Source of the DNA: Polynucleobacter sp. AP-Melu-500A-A1
Lineage (GTDB): Bacteria > Pseudomonadota > Gammaproteobacteria > Burkholderiales > Burkholderiaceae
Length of the DNA: 64,000 nt
Reading direction: 5' to 3'
Assembly: GCF_018882125.1 (NCBI RefSeq)
Contig: NZ_JACVOZ010000002.1
Coordinates: forward strand, 372,001-436,000
Every line of letters starts with the position of its first letter. Positions within the stretch are counted from its first letter, which is position 1. Shown here one piece after another: positions 18,690 to 29,722 of the stretch. The position numbers were made by a program, and so were the translations under genes. The notes under the pieces were generated by a model, which did not search any database, was not told the origin of the DNA, and saw only the letters and a program-made list of their open reading frames with translations.

Positions 18690-19856
18690 TTACTTTTTTG
18701 GAGCCACTTCCCATGAGTTGCCCTGCTTTACTAATTCACGATCACATTGATATTCGGCAGTCTCTATAGCAGTACCAGCCAGTACTTGTATGACTATTTC
18801 ACCTTTACTACGCAACTGAGCAATCACTGTATTAAGAGCATCATCATCAAGCCAAGGCGCTGCAATTGCTAACTTGCGCACATACGGCGGTGACAAACTC
18901 GCTAAGGTTAATAGGTCCAATGAGAATCCAGTTGCTGGGCGTGGTCGACCAAAGGCTTGGCCAACGTGATCATAACGACCACCACGTGCAATCGGTTGTG
19001 GCAACTTCTCTACATAAGCAGCAAACATCACACCGCTGTGATACTGATAGCCGCGTAGATCAGATAAATCAATGCTGAGCTCTAAGCCATTGGATAAGTT
19101 ACTAGCGGCGGCAAGTAATCTCTCAAGATCACTAAGCGCTTGATCAATGGCAGAATGCTTTGGTAGTATTTTTTTTGCTTTGGCTAATACATCAGTGCAA
19201 GGACCATTCAATTCCGTCAATGCTAGAAGAGCTTGTGCTGTTTTGACAGGCAAGCATGTAGCCCACTGACTTAAGCGTGGGCGATCTTTACTTTGCAACA
19301 AGTCATAGAGCGCTTCAACTGACTCTTTATCCAGATTCTGACCATCTAAAATTCCGGTCAAGATGCCTGCATGGGATAGGTCCAGATAAACCTTATTCAG
19401 ACCAGCCAATTCAAGCGTCTTTAATAATAATGAGATGGCTTCAAAATCCGCTTCCCATGTAGCACAGCCATAGATTTCTGCACCGAGCTGTAACTCTTCA
19501 CGCGCAGAACTACCCACCGGTGTACGTACATGCGCTACGGATCCTGCATAACAAAGACGGGTGACTCCAGCACGATTGAGTAAGTGAGCATCAATACGAG
19601 CAACTTGTGGAGTAATATCCGCACGCAAGCCTAAGGTACGACCTGATAATTGATCGACTAATTTAAAGGTCTGTAAATTAAGATCCGATCCAGTCCCGGT
19701 TAACAGTGAATCTAAAAACTCCAGAATCGGTGGGGCAACTAATTCATATCCGTAGGATTGATACAGATCCAAGATGGCACGACGCAAAGTCTCGACCTTA
19801 CGAGCCTCAGCCGGCAAAACATCGGCAATATCTTCAGGAAGCAACCAACGATTCAT
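18690..19856 (-). CDS. hisZ: ATP phosphoribosyltransferase regulatory subunit
   Basis: HisZ is a histidyl-tRNA-synthetase-like protein that partners the short form of HisG in the first step of histidine synthesis. It shares the class II aminoacyl-tRNA synthetase fold (RWLLPEDIADVLP at the N-terminus, FKLVDQLSGRTLGLRADITP) but lacks the anticodon-binding region of true HisS. A true hisS is present at 27101-28429, which supports the regulatory assignment. Length 388 fits. It lies 20 bases after hflC and directly before purA, an arrangement common in Burkholderiales. Confidence 0.92.
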   Translation of the reverse strand: MNRWLLPEDIADVLPAEARKVETLRRAILDLYQSYGYELVAPPILEFLDSLLTGTGSDLNLQTFKLVDQLSGRTLGLRADITPQVARIDAHLLNRAGVTRLCYAGSVAHVRTPVGSSAREELQLGAEIYGCATWEADFEAISLLLKTLELAGLNKVYLDLSHAGILTGILDGQNLDKESVEALYDLLQSKDRPRLSQWATCLPVKTAQALLALTELNGPCTDVLAKAKKILPKHSAIDQALSDLERLLAAASNLSNGLELSIDLSDLRGYQYHSGVMFAAYVEKLPQPIARGGRYDHVGQAFGRPRPATGFSLDLLTLASLSPPYVRKLAIAAPWLDDDALNTVIAQLRSKGEIVIQVLAGTAIETAEYQCDRELVKQGNSWEVAPKK

Positions 19857-19876
19857 GATGTAAAAAATTTACTTTC

Positions 19877-20746
19877 TTATTTTTTGTGCAGAAACTTGAA
19901 GAACTCACCATTGGGCTCAACCACCATGACATCTTTCTTATCCTTGAAAGAGCTGCGATAGGCTTCTAAGCTTTGATAGAACTGGGCAAATTGTGCGTCA
20001 CGCCCAAAGGCTTCTGCATAAAGCGCCGTTGCTTTAGCATCACCAGCACCCTTTATCTTTTGAGCATCGCGATAAGCCTCAGCCAAAATCGTATCGCGTT
20101 GACGCTCCGCATTAGCGCGAATCTTATCTGACTCCGCAGCGCCCATCGAACGTAATTCATTCGCAACTCGCTTACGCTCTGCTTCCATGCGGCGATATAC
20201 AGAATCACTAATTTCGGCCAAAAGGTCTACGCGCTTCAAACGTACATCAACGATTTCTACACCAATATCGGAAGCATCATCAGCCACTTTTTTACGAATC
20301 CCTTGCATCACTTGCTCACGCTGATCAGAGATCAACTCACGCACAGTGCGCTTAGTGAACTCTTCGTTTAGCGCAGATCGTACCAATTGCGTTAATCGAT
20401 CCTGAGCCAAGCGCTCGTCTCCCTTAAAGCTAATAAAGAATTTACGGGGATCAACGATGCGCCACTTCACATAAGAATCCACCAACAAATTTTTCTTCTC
20501 AGCAGTAATAAAACGCTCTGCTTCTGGATTATCAATCGTCAGAATTCTGCGATCAAAGAAGCGAACACTTTCAAATGGTGCTGGGTACTTAATTTGTAGA
20601 CCTGGCTTCTCAATGACACGCACAATCTGACCAAAAGAAAAGACCACCGCAAATTTACGTTGATCTACTACAAAAATACTGGACGAGAGTATATATATCA
20701 GTGCTATGAAAGCGATTGCAGCCGCAATGAGGCGATTAAGATTCAT
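19877..20746 (-). CDS. hflC: HflC, membrane protease modulator
   Basis: HflC forms a periplasmic ring with HflK around the FtsH protease in the inner membrane. The protein has a single N-terminal membrane helix (LIAAAIAFIALIYILSSSIF), then an SPFH/band-7 domain, and a C-terminal helical region. Length 289 is normal. Its ATG overlaps the hflK stop by one base (TAATG), so the two are translationally coupled and likely made in equal amount. Confidence 0.95.
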   Translation of the reverse strand: MNLNRLIAAAIAFIALIYILSSSIFVVDQRKFAVVFSFGQIVRVIEKPGLQIKYPAPFESVRFFDRRILTIDNPEAERFITAEKKNLLVDSYVKWRIVDPRKFFISFKGDERLAQDRLTQLVRSALNEEFTKRTVRELISDQREQVMQGIRKKVADDASDIGVEIVDVRLKRVDLLAEISDSVYRRMEAERKRVANELRSMGAAESDKIRANAERQRDTILAEAYRDAQKIKGAGDAKATALYAEAFGRDAQFAQFYQSLEAYRSSFKDKKDVMVVEPNGEFFKFLHKK

Positions 20747-22245
20747 TATCTAGCCTCCCGATCACGACTACGTAAACCATCACGCTTATCCGCATTATTG
20801 ACTGATGGTGCAGGACTTGGAGAAGCGCTAGGGCTTGGAGCGGGATTATTCACTCCGGTCGCCCCACCTACTGTCACAGAACCTGTTGGTGTAGGTGAAC
20901 TACTTGGAGCAGTTTGACTAGCGGCAGTCTGCGCACTTTCAGCACTCACTTGCGCCACAATCTTATCTAAGGGCAAATACAATAAACTATTGCTCTTCGT
21001 AGTATCCACCAAGACTTTCGTTACATTGCTATACATCTCGCGCATGCTATCAATGTACATACGGTCACGGGTCACCTGGGGCGCCTTCGCATACTCAACT
21101 AGAATCTGCTTGAATCGAGTGGCATCTCCTTCAGCAGTAGCAACTACTCGCGCCTTGTATCCTTCAGCCTCTTGTATCAAACGCGCACCAGTTCCTTTAG
21201 CACGGGGAATGATGTCATTGGCATACGCCTGACCTTCACTTTTTAAACGTTCTTGATCTTGCCCTGCTTTGACAGCGTCATCAAAAGCAGCTTGTACTTG
21301 TTCTGGTGGTTGTACATTTTGAACAGTGACGCTGGTGACAAAAATACCAGTCTTATAGCTATCTAAAATTTTCTGGATGGAGCTTGCTAAATCAATGCCA
21401 ATCTTTTCACGCCCTTCATAGAGGACAGTATCCATCTTGCTGCGCGCCACAATTTCACGAACAGCGGTTTCTGCAGCCTGAATGACTGCGGTATCAGGAT
21501 CACGATTATTAAATAAATAATCCGTTGGATCTTTGAGGCGATATTGCACAGCAAAGCGGACATCGATGATATTTTCATCTTCAGTCAACATCGAAGAATC
21601 TTTTTGATTGGTTGCCTTAATCAATACTGGGCGGCCTACTTCAACAGAACGCACAGCGGAGAGATTGACCGTTTCATCAGACTGAATAGGCCAGGGCATT
21701 CTCCAGTTAATACCAGGCTTTGCGGTGTAGTCATATTTACCAAAGGTCATGATGACGCCAGCTTGACCCTCTTGAATGATAAAAAATCCACTACAAATCC
21801 AAATAAAGAACACACCCGCTGCTGCGAGCAAAATACTGGCTTTAGAACTAAAGGGGTTTTTAAATTCAAACATAGGGGTGCCACCGTTACCACCACCTTG
21901 GCCACCGCGCTCCGAAGGCGGAGGAATATCCGTGCTACTAGGTTTAGATTTAGGTGCGCTACTAGAGCCAGGCTTTTTCTTGCCGCCAAAAATGCCGGCA
22001 ATCCTATCATTGAAGTCACGCCATAACTCATCCAAATCTGGAGGACCGTCTGGTTTAGCTGCAGGTGGGCTTACTGGAGAATTTTTGGGTTGCGCATCAG
22101 CCGGCTGATTGCCATTTCCAGGATCTGCTTTTGGAGTTTGATCATTACCCTGGCCATCTTTGGCATCTTTTGATCCATTGGCATTGTGGCTATTGCCCCA
22201 ACCTGGATCATTTACCGAAAAAAGGTCTAAAAATTTACGCGTCAT
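20746..22245 (-). CDS. hflK: HflK, membrane protease modulator
   Basis: This is the partner of HflC in the FtsH-regulating complex. It has a long proline/glycine-rich cytosolic N-terminus (about 125 residues), one membrane helix (ASILLAAAGVFFIWICSGFF), an SPFH domain, and a disordered Pro/Ser/Ala tail. At 499 residues it is longer than the E. coli protein because of both low-complexity ends. Its start overlaps the hflX stop by 11 bases. Confidence 0.95.
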   Translation of the reverse strand: MTRKFLDLFSVNDPGWGNSHNANGSKDAKDGQGNDQTPKADPGNGNQPADAQPKNSPVSPPAAKPDGPPDLDELWRDFNDRIAGIFGGKKKPGSSSAPKSKPSSTDIPPPSERGGQGGGNGGTPMFEFKNPFSSKASILLAAAGVFFIWICSGFFIIQEGQAGVIMTFGKYDYTAKPGINWRMPWPIQSDETVNLSAVRSVEVGRPVLIKATNQKDSSMLTEDENIIDVRFAVQYRLKDPTDYLFNNRDPDTAVIQAAETAVREIVARSKMDTVLYEGREKIGIDLASSIQKILDSYKTGIFVTSVTVQNVQPPEQVQAAFDDAVKAGQDQERLKSEGQAYANDIIPRAKGTGARLIQEAEGYKARVVATAEGDATRFKQILVEYAKAPQVTRDRMYIDSMREMYSNVTKVLVDTTKSNSLLYLPLDKIVAQVSAESAQTAASQTAPSSSPTPTGSVTVGGATGVNNPAPSPSASPSPAPSVNNADKRDGLRSRDREAR

Positions 22246-23440
22246 TTGGAAGATAGCTTCGGTTGGGAATCGGATTAAATTCAGAAGATTCTGGTCGTTC
22301 GGGTAAAGGGACTAAAAATTCATCCGGGGCCATCTGCTTCTTGGCACGGTTGTGTTCGACCCTTATTCTATCAGTCATTTGAGAGCATTCAGCCAAGGCA
22401 GATCTCAACAAATCAAGGCCCAAGCCGGTCTGGGCTGAGAGGAAAATCTGGCTGGGGACCCCCTCCCCATCACGCTCCAATTGGGCGCCACGAGTAAAGG
22501 TTTGCGGCATCAGGTCGATTTTATTCATCACCTCAATGCGGGGGATCTCATCTGCCCCGATTTCCTCCAAAACAGCCTCGACTTCCGCTTTTTGCTCTCT
22601 AGAAACTGGACTACAGGCATCAATGACATGCAAAATCAGGTCGGCATGGATGGTTTCATCCAAAGTAGCTCTAAATGCCTCAACGAGTTGATGCGGCAGA
22701 TCCCGGATAAATCCCACGGTATCGGAGACCACAATCGACCCCACCCCCTCTAAATGGACCTTTCTGGAGGTGGTATCTAGCGTGGCAAAAAGCTGGTCTG
22801 CGGCATAGGTACCCGCCTTGGTAAGGGCATTAAATAGGGTGGATTTACCCGCATTGGTATAGCCAACCAAGGACACTGAAAACACATCCTTACGATTGCG
22901 CGCCCTTCTCTGAGTTCTTTGCTGACGCTGTAATTTCTCGAGCTCATTTTCTAGGCGCTTCGCTTTGGTAGCCAGCATGCGGCGATCGAGCTCCATTTGT
23001 GTTTCGCCTGGACCACCACGTACACCAATACCTCCACGTTGACGCTCTAAGTGGCTCCATGCCCTCACCAAGCGTGACATTCGATAGCGAACTTGCGCTA
23101 ATTCAACTTGAGTTTTACCAATATGACTTTGTGCTCTTTGACTAAAGATATCCAAAATCAAACCTGTTCGGTCCATTACATGACGGCCAAGATGGCGCTC
23201 TAAATTGCGTTGCTGTGTGGGCGAAAGGGGATGGTTAAAGATGGCAAGTTCTGCATCATTTTCTTCCATCAAACGCTTAAGCTCGTTGACCTTTCCTGAG
23301 CCAATAAATAAAGCAGGATCCGTTTTTCCCTTACGGGCAATGACGCTAGCGGTAGGTATGGAACCAGCACTGTCAGCCAAGAGACTAAGCTCAGCCATGC
23401 TGTCAGCAAAATCTTCCCGACCTGTATCAACCCCAACCAA
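22235..23440 (-). CDS. hflX: GTPase HflX
   Basis: HflX is a ribosome-associated GTPase that can split stalled ribosomes. It has an N-terminal nucleotide-binding subdomain, the glycine-rich GGIGVRGGPGETQ linker, and the G domain with GYTNAGKSTLFN (G1), DTVGFIRDLP (G3) and NKID (G4). The start is uncertain. The frame is homologous to HflX from at least DAPRAVLVGVDTG, upstream of the TTG at 23440, but no ATG or GTG exists between there and the hfq stop. A GGAG lies at about 23460, just after hfq. Confidence 0.93.
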   Translation of the reverse strand: MVGVDTGREDFADSMAELSLLADSAGSIPTASVIARKGKTDPALFIGSGKVNELKRLMEENDAELAIFNHPLSPTQQRNLERHLGRHVMDRTGLILDIFSQRAQSHIGKTQVELAQVRYRMSRLVRAWSHLERQRGGIGVRGGPGETQMELDRRMLATKAKRLENELEKLQRQQRTQRRARNRKDVFSVSLVGYTNAGKSTLFNALTKAGTYAADQLFATLDTTSRKVHLEGVGSIVVSDTVGFIRDLPHQLVEAFRATLDETIHADLILHVIDACSPVSREQKAEVEAVLEEIGADEIPRIEVMNKIDLMPQTFTRGAQLERDGEGVPSQIFLSAQTGLGLDLLRSALAECSQMTDRIRVEHNRAKKQMAPDEFLVPLPERPESSEFNPIPNRSYLPNDA

Positions 23441-23468
23441 GACAGCGCGCGGCGCATCTACTCCAGTG

Positions 23469-23711
23469 TTATACAGGGGCGCCTTCTTCTATACGGAAAT
23501 CAATCGCACGAGCGGGAACGATTGTAGAGATCGCATGTTTGTAAACCATCTGCGTAACAGTATTACGCAATAGCACAACATACTGATCAAATGATTCGAT
23601 ATTGCCTTGCAATTTAATACCATTTACCAAATAAATGGAAACTGGTACGTGCTCTTTACGCAAAGCGTTTAAAAAAGGATCTTGTAGCAATTGGATTTGT
23701 TTATTATTCAT
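23469..23711 (-). CDS. hfq: RNA chaperone Hfq
   Basis: Hfq is a hexameric Sm-like protein that pairs small RNAs with target mRNAs. At 80 residues it shows the Sm1 motif ([19 protein letters not shown]) and the Sm2 motif YKHAISTI, and the N-terminal [12 protein letters not shown] helix that lines the proximal face. It is followed by hflX and preceded by der at a gap of about 165 bases that holds its likely promoter. The short acidic tail (EEGAPV) differs from long enteric tails. Confidence 0.97.
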   Translation of the reverse strand: MNNKQIQLLQDPFLNALRKEHVPVSIYLVNGIKLQGNIESFDQYVVLLRNTVTQMVYKHAISTIVPARAIDFRIEEGAPV

Positions 23712-23876
23712 ACTGCTCCTTATTGATTTTGTATTTTGGGAGTCTTGCTTTTTTTATTTAATGTGCTGACTGTATTAATGATGATTGGCAATTCCTGTAA
23801 AGAGTAATTCCTACAAACTTCTAAGTTGGGTTCAATTGATAAAATTCAAGCCCTGAACTGAAAGCTTATCTGAAAA

Positions 23877-25241
23877 TTACCGCTTTTTGCCCTTTTTCCC
23901 TTTATCCTCGTCAACATAAGGGTTCTTAGCGGTATTCATCTGAATCCGTAAAGGTGTGCCGCGCAACTTGAAAACGTCCCTAAATCGACCTTCCAAGTAT
24001 CTTTTATAGCTATCCGTTACACCGCTGAGGGAGGTACCGTGAATCACCACAATAGGAGGATTCATGCCCCCTTGGTGTGCATAACGCAATTTTGGCCGTC
24101 CCATGCCAACCCGTTTAGGTTGTTGATGCTCAATGGCCTCTTGCAAGATACGCGTTAAACGTGGGGTTGGTAGCTTCGCCATTGCTGCAGCATAGGCTGA
24201 ATCCACATCTTTAAATAATTCTTTGAGGCCAGTACCCTTCTTGGCGGAAATGGGATGCACATTAGCAAAGTCTAAAAAGCGTAATTTTTGCGCGATCTCC
24301 AACCGGGCACGCTCTTTTACATAAGAATCTAAACCATCCCATTTATTAACAGCCACTACCAAGGCACGTCCCGCCTCCACAATAAATCCAGCAATATGGG
24401 CATCTTGCTCAGAAATATCTTGTTGTGCATCTAGCATCAGAATAACGACGTTGCAATCGGCAATCGCTTGCAAAGTTTTGACTACTGAAAATTTTTCAAT
24501 CGCTTCAAATACTTTGCCGCGACGACGCAAGCCAGCAGTATCAACCAAGATATACGGTTTGCCATTGCGCTCAAACGGCACTTCAATGGCATCACGAGTT
24601 GTACCTGGCATATCAAATGCAATGACACGCTCTTCACCAATCAACTTATTAATTAAAGTAGATTTACCAACGTTCGGGCGCCCTACCACTGCAATCTTCA
24701 TCGGGCGATTTGGATCGTTGGCTAATACTTCCTCTTCTGGTTCAGCAATGCCTAAAGAATCTAAGGCATCGTCTAGCAGACCACGTACACCATCACCGTG
24801 TGCCGATGAAATCGGAAAAGGTTCGCCCAGTCCCAATTCATGGAAGTCTGCAGTGACTACGCCAGCCTGCATACCTTCAGTTTTATTAACCGCCAAAATA
24901 ATGGGGCGGCCGGTTTTGCGTAAGAAGTCTGCAATCACTCGGTCTTGAGGCGCTAAACCCAAGCGACCATCTACCAAGAAGATCACGATATCTGACTCAG
25001 CAACCGCCTGCTTAGTTTGCTTAGCCATTTCAGCAACAATGCCGACCTTAGCAACTGGCTCAAATCCACCAGTATCCACACAAATAAATGCGCGCTCACC
25101 AATGCGGCCTTTACCGTAGTGACGATCCCTGGTTAAGCCTGAAAAGTCTGCCACCAATGCATCGCGTGAACGCGTCAGGCGATTAAAGAGTGTCGACTTT
25201 CCAACATTAGGTCGACCGACAATGGTGATGACTGGATTCAT
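23877..25241 (-). CDS. der: Ribosome biogenesis GTPase Der (EngA)
   Basis: Der has two tandem G domains, both visible: [12 protein letters not shown] at residue 8 and [12 protein letters not shown] near residue 185, each with DTAG/DTGG, NKT and NKWD signatures, followed by a KH-like domain that binds rRNA and a basic tail. It acts in 50S subunit assembly. Length 454 is normal. The ATG overlaps the bamB stop in ATGA, giving coupling with the upstream gene. Confidence 0.96.
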   Translation of the reverse strand: MNPVITIVGRPNVGKSTLFNRLTRSRDALVADFSGLTRDRHYGKGRIGERAFICVDTGGFEPVAKVGIVAEMAKQTKQAVAESDIVIFLVDGRLGLAPQDRVIADFLRKTGRPIILAVNKTEGMQAGVVTADFHELGLGEPFPISSAHGDGVRGLLDDALDSLGIAEPEEEVLANDPNRPMKIAVVGRPNVGKSTLINKLIGEERVIAFDMPGTTRDAIEVPFERNGKPYILVDTAGLRRRGKVFEAIEKFSVVKTLQAIADCNVVILMLDAQQDISEQDAHIAGFIVEAGRALVVAVNKWDGLDSYVKERARLEIAQKLRFLDFANVHPISAKKGTGLKELFKDVDSAYAAAMAKLPTPRLTRILQEAIEHQQPKRVGMGRPKLRYAHQGGMNPPIVVIHGTSLSGVTDSYKRYLEGRFRDVFKLRGTPLRIQMNTAKNPYVDEDKGKKGKKR

Positions 25242-26395
25242 TTTGGACTGTACGCCGCTAGTTTTCCACCCTGAGACTGAATCAAGATGAGACCACCCAC
25301 TGATATAGGGGCGGCTGTGATTGGACTACTGTCATGACGAAAGCGCGCAATATTCTCGCCGCTCGCCTGTGAAAATGCATGGACATACCCTTCCGCATCA
25401 CCCATTAGCAGAACCTTACCAACAGCGAGGGGTTCACCTACATCGCGGTAGGTTAGCTTGGTGTTCTCCCAAATCTGAGTACCATCTTTGCTAGCAAATG
25501 CAGTGATATTGGATTTCTCATTTGCAGAAAACACCATGTCAGTACTTTGTGCGGTGCCAGTGTAGCTAGAAAAATCTTTAAACCACAGAAGATTTCCTGT
25601 GCGAATCTGACCGCACCCAATACGGCCCTGATAAGAGACGGCACAAACAACCTCACCTTCTATACTCGGTTTAGCAGTGACGTCATTTAAACGCTCGATC
25701 TCTGAAAAGCCCTTAGGAAAAGAAACGGGGGTCTCCCAAATCAATCCACCATTGGCGATTGCGATCATGCCAAAACGTCCGCCTGAAAAGCCAGTGACCA
25801 CGACCTCGTTATTAATCGGCAACATGCCATATCCAACACGCAAGGACAATGCCGATTGGGGACGCTGATAGCTCCATTTACGAACACCCGTTTGTGCGTC
25901 CAAACCAATAAAACGATTATCTAAGGCCCTTACAATCACGATGCCACCAGCCACTACAGGTTCACTTAATACTTCACTGCCAATATTGACATTCCACAGT
26001 GCTTTACCAGTATCGTCAAAAGCATAAACATTCCCTTTAATACCCACTACCGCAGTCACTCGACCATCGGAGCCCGGGCCAATAGCAAGGCGCTCAGGAA
26101 CGGATGCTTCCCACATTTTTTTACCGGTTGCTAAATCAATCTTGGTGATATCACCGCCATGTGATGCGGTATAGGCACCATCGCCTGCAATAGCCGGATG
26201 AAAATTAAATGTTTCTGAAGAGCCAATATCAACAGTCCACATAGGAACCATCTCAAACTGATTGTTGACAGGTGTTAACTCAGAAGGCTTGCGTACACGC
26301 GCGTTTCCAGAGCAGGCAACAAGCACTATAGCGACAAAGCCCAAGATCAAAATACTTGCTAACTTTCTAGTAAGACACTTCATCGTAATCATCAC
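25238..26395 (-). CDS. bamB: Outer-membrane assembly lipoprotein BamB
   Basis: BamB is a beta-propeller lipoprotein of the BAM machine that inserts outer-membrane proteins. A lipoprotein signal ends in the lipobox LVAC, and the mature part shows repeated PQQ/WD-type blades ([33 protein letters not shown]). Three starts are possible: GTG at 26395 overlapping the upstream stop, ATG at 26392, and ATG at 26383, which gives the most typical signal peptide ([13 protein letters not shown]). It is coupled by overlap to yfgM and der on both sides. Confidence 0.93.
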   Translation of the reverse strand: MMITMKCLTRKLASILILGFVAIVLVACSGNARVRKPSELTPVNNQFEMVPMWTVDIGSSETFNFHPAIAGDGAYTASHGGDITKIDLATGKKMWEASVPERLAIGPGSDGRVTAVVGIKGNVYAFDDTGKALWNVNIGSEVLSEPVVAGGIVIVRALDNRFIGLDAQTGVRKWSYQRPQSALSLRVGYGMLPINNEVVVTGFSGGRFGMIAIANGGLIWETPVSFPKGFSEIERLNDVTAKPSIEGEVVCAVSYQGRIGCGQIRTGNLLWFKDFSSYTGTAQSTDMVFSANEKSNITAFASKDGTQIWENTKLTYRDVGEPLAVGKVLLMGDAEGYVHAFSQASGENIARFRHDSSPITAAPISVGGLILIQSQGGKLAAYSPK

Positions 26396-27051
26396 TGCGT
26401 AGTGCCTCCAACAGCATCTAATTTCACTTTCAAGAGGCGGCGCGCCTCCTCAGGAAACTCTTTTGCTTGGTCTAATTTTTTCCATGCCTCTTGATAGCTA
26501 GCTTTAGCTTCAGTATTTTTCTTTTGCGCTAAATACCAATCGCCACGACGCTCAAGCCATAAAGCATCAAATCCCTGAACGGGTTTATCTTTCAGAATCT
26601 GATCAGCTTCAGCCAAATCTTTTTCGCTACCCAGCTCAATTAACTGGGATACCAATCGCAATTTAGCCAATGCTAAGTACGCATCATTAGAGGAATTCTT
26701 AGCAGCCCAACGCAGATATTCGATTGCTTTAGCGCTATCACCAGCATCCGACGCAATGCGAGCGGCTACCAAACTAGACATCGCAGCGTAAGGAGTGCGA
26801 GCAAAATCTTTTTGCAAATCATTGGCAGCGCGCAAAGTGAGATCTTTATCGCCTTTGCCAATAGCAACTACCATGGTCTCGTAAAGCTTTGATGCTTCAA
26901 TGGCTTGGCTATTGCGCCACCATTGATAGCCGCTATAGGCAGCATAAGCAAACAAAGCTACCGTTAACACCCCAATGATCAGGTTGCGGTACTTTTGCCA
27001 AAATGCTTTGAACTGGTCTAATTGTTCTTGTTCTTCTAAATCTAAAGGCAT
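26392..27051 (-). CDS. yfgM: YfgM-like tetratricopeptide membrane protein
   Basis: It has a short cytosolic N-terminus (LEEQEQLDQFKAFWQKY), one membrane helix (LIIGVLTVALFAYAAYSGYQ) and a periplasmic TPR domain. This is the YfgM architecture; in E. coli YfgM works with the chaperone PpiD near the Sec translocon. Length 219 and placement between hisS and bamB agree with the family. It overlaps bamB by four bases. Confidence 0.9.
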   Translation of the reverse strand: MPLDLEEQEQLDQFKAFWQKYRNLIIGVLTVALFAYAAYSGYQWWRNSQAIEASKLYETMVVAIGKGDKDLTLRAANDLQKDFARTPYAAMSSLVAARIASDAGDSAKAIEYLRWAAKNSSNDAYLALAKLRLVSQLIELGSEKDLAEADQILKDKPVQGFDALWLERRGDWYLAQKKNTEAKASYQEAWKKLDQAKEFPEEARRLLKVKLDAVGGTTQ

Positions 27052-27100
27052 GTCAATCCAAGCTTATTTATAGTTAATTGCGTTCATCATTAGGCTTATT

Positions 27101-28429
27101 CTATTCGGAGGCGCCTACCAAGGCATCAATTGCTGCTTCTAAAACCCCATCTAAAGACACAGCTTTTTGCTCACCACTGCCCCGTAAGTCCTTCAACTGA
27201 GCCTCATTCTTCGCCAATTCATCAGGCCCAATGATGACAGCAAAAGCAGCGCCGCTACTGTCAGCCTTCTTCATTTGTGACTTAAAGCTAGCAGATTGTC
27301 CATCAGGCGGACAAAACAGAATCGCATCAATTCCTGCGCTACGAAGTCGCTCAGCAATAATCATTGCTGCAGTTAAAGTCTCGCCACCTTGATGCAATAC
27401 AAAGATATCGCATTGGGCTTGGGGCTCAGGAATCGTGCCAGAAACCTTCATGAGATCGAGTACGCGCTCCATGCCCATTGCCCAACCGCAGGCAGGAGCT
27501 GCTTTGCCACCCATGCGCTCAATCAAAGGGTCATAACGACCACCGCCAGCAATAGTTCCCTGCGCACCCAACTCTTCAGTAATCCACTCAAAAACGGTGA
27601 GGTTGTAATAATCCAATCCACGCACCAAGCGCGGATTGATCTTGCAAGGAATATTGTTTGCTTTCAGTAAAGCTTGTACTGCATTGAAATGCGCAAGAGA
27701 CTCTTCACCCAAGAAATCCAATAACTTAGGGGCGCCCTCAATCAAGGTCTGCATCTCTGGATTTTTAGAATCCAAAATGCGTAAAGGATTGGAAAGTAAG
27801 CGACGTTGTGAATCTTCGTCCAATTGACTCTGATGCTTTTCAAAATAAGTCACTAAGGCAGCACGGTGTTCGGCACGCTCATTGGCTTGACCTAATGAGT
27901 TGATTTCTAAACGAACGCCTTTCAAACCCAACTCATCCCAAAGACGTTGACCCATCAGAATAATTTCTGCATCGATATCCGGCCCAGCAAATCCTAAAGC
28001 TTCAATCCCAAACTGATGAAACTGGCGGTAGCGACCTCGCTGTGGACGCTCATGACGAAACATCGGACCGGTGTACCAGAGACGCCTAGGCCCTTCGTAC
28101 AACAAATTATTTTCAATGACGGACCGGACCAGTGCCGCAGTTCCCTCGGGGCGTAAGGTGAGTTGCTCACCATTTAAACGATCCTCAAAGGAATACATTT
28201 CTTTTTCAACGATATCGGTCACTTCACCAATACCACGCTGAAATACGGCCGTTGCTTCTACAATCGGCGTTCTCAAAAACTCGTAGCCATACGCCCTCGT
28301 GAGATCTCGCAATACATGTTCAAGATGCGCCCACTGTGCAGCATCGGCTGGCAGCAAATCATTCATGCCACGCACGCCATTGATTTTTTGCGTCTTCTGC
28401 ACTTTGACGGGGTTCTTTTGGTCTGTCAT
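27101..28429 (-). CDS. hisS: Histidyl-tRNA synthetase
   Basis: This is a class II synthetase that charges tRNA-His. Motif 2 ([17 protein letters not shown]) and the two histidine-A signatures ([29 protein letters not shown]) are present, followed by an anticodon-binding domain from about residue 340. Length 442 is slightly above average because of a 12-residue N-terminal extension before [12 protein letters not shown]. It lies in the ispG-hisS-yfgM-bamB-der series. Confidence 0.96.
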   Translation of the reverse strand: MTDQKNPVKVQKTQKINGVRGMNDLLPADAAQWAHLEHVLRDLTRAYGYEFLRTPIVEATAVFQRGIGEVTDIVEKEMYSFEDRLNGEQLTLRPEGTAALVRSVIENNLLYEGPRRLWYTGPMFRHERPQRGRYRQFHQFGIEALGFAGPDIDAEIILMGQRLWDELGLKGVRLEINSLGQANERAEHRAALVTYFEKHQSQLDEDSQRRLLSNPLRILDSKNPEMQTLIEGAPKLLDFLGEESLAHFNAVQALLKANNIPCKINPRLVRGLDYYNLTVFEWITEELGAQGTIAGGGRYDPLIERMGGKAAPACGWAMGMERVLDLMKVSGTIPEPQAQCDIFVLHQGGETLTAAMIIAERLRSAGIDAILFCPPDGQSASFKSQMKKADSSGAAFAVIIGPDELAKNEAQLKDLRGSGEQKAVSLDGVLEAAIDALVGASE

Positions 28430-28458
28430 TTTTTTATTATTGTTCTAGTTCAGCTTGA

Positions 28459-29718
28459 TTAAGCCTTGGCAGCGTAATTCTGTTTGACGTAGTCATCCAC
28501 AATCACCTGAAACTCTTGGGCAATATTATCGCCGCGCAATGTTTTTACTTTAACGCCATCCACAAATACTGGAGCAGCAGGAGTCTCGCCAGTTCCCGGC
28601 AAAGAAATACCAATATTGGCATGCTTACTCTCCCCGGGCCCATTGACGATGCAACCCATCACAGCCACATTCATCTCTTCAACACCAGGATGGGTTTTCT
28701 TCCAAATTGGCATTTGCTGGCGCAGATACGATTGGATATTGGCAGCCAACTCTTGGAAGGTAGTACTAGTGGTTCTGCCACAACCAGGACAAGCAATTAC
28801 CATGGGCGTGAAATTGCGCAAGCCCATTGTTTGCAAAATCTCTTGGGCTACGATGACTTCATTCTCGCGAGGTGCGCCAGGATCTGGTGTTAAAGAAACG
28901 CGAATCGTATCGCCAATACCTTCTTGCAACAAAATACCCATCGCTGCAGTAGAGGACACAATCCCTTTGCTACCCATACCAGCTTCAGTTAAACCCAAAT
29001 GCAAAGGATAGTCAGAACGGCGCGCGAGATCACGATAGACCGCTACAAGATCTTGCACATTGCTAACCTTGCATGAGAGCAAAATTTGGTTGGGATTCAT
29101 ACCGAACTCCACTGCTTTTTCTGCAGATTGCAAGGCAGACTGAATTAAAGCCTCGATCATGACCTCTTGCGCAGTTTTAGGATCAGGGAGTGCTGCATTG
29201 CTATCCATGATGGACGCTAAGAGCTCTTGATCTAAGCTTCCCCAGTTCACCCCAATGCGAATAGGCTTATCGTATTTGCATGCAGCTTCAATCATTTGTG
29301 CAAACTGTGGATCCCGCTTCGCACCCTTGCCGACATTGCCAGGGTTGATACGGTACTTTGAGAGCGCTTTAGCGCATTCAGGAAAATCGTTTAATAAAGT
29401 ATGGCCGTTGTAATGAAAATCCCCAATCAATGGCACCAAGATATCCATCTTGTCTAACTGCTCACGAATGTAAGGTACTGCAGCCGCTGCTTCTGGGGTA
29501 TTAACGGTAATACGTACCAACTCTGAGCCAGCACGCGCCAACTCTTTTACTTGAATAGCAGTGCCTACTGCATCGGCAGTATCGGTATTGGTCATTGACT
29601 GAACGCGGACAGGCGCATCGCCACCAACAGTAATGATGTTAGTTTTCCAAGCAACGGTTGCTTGACGGGTTGCGCGCTTAGGGGATGGCCCTAAAGGAAG
29701 TGGTGACAAGTTACTCAT
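28459..29718 (-). CDS. ispG: 4-hydroxy-3-methylbut-2-enyl diphosphate synthase
   Basis: IspG (GcpE) is a [4Fe-4S] enzyme of the MEP isoprenoid pathway. An N-terminal TIM barrel starts with [19 protein letters not shown]. The C-terminal cluster domain supplies cysteines in ACPGCGRTT and GCIVNGPGE. Length 419 matches the long betaproteobacterial form. It overlaps neither neighbour: rlmN ends 4 bases upstream and hisS begins 29 bases downstream. Confidence 0.96.
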   Translation of the reverse strand: MSNLSPLPLGPSPKRATRQATVAWKTNIITVGGDAPVRVQSMTNTDTADAVGTAIQVKELARAGSELVRITVNTPEAAAAVPYIREQLDKMDILVPLIGDFHYNGHTLLNDFPECAKALSKYRINPGNVGKGAKRDPQFAQMIEAACKYDKPIRIGVNWGSLDQELLASIMDSNAALPDPKTAQEVMIEALIQSALQSAEKAVEFGMNPNQILLSCKVSNVQDLVAVYRDLARRSDYPLHLGLTEAGMGSKGIVSSTAAMGILLQEGIGDTIRVSLTPDPGAPRENEVIVAQEILQTMGLRNFTPMVIACPGCGRTTSTTFQELAANIQSYLRQQMPIWKKTHPGVEEMNVAVMGCIVNGPGESKHANIGISLPGTGETPAAPVFVDGVKVKTLRGDNIAQEFQVIVDDYVKQNYAAKA

Positions 29719-29722
29719 ATGA

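Noticed and set aside
23269-23457. A separate 62-residue ORF at the hfq-hflX junction
   Set aside because: It is an out-of-frame shadow of hflX; the in-frame protein has strong HflX similarity through the same bases.
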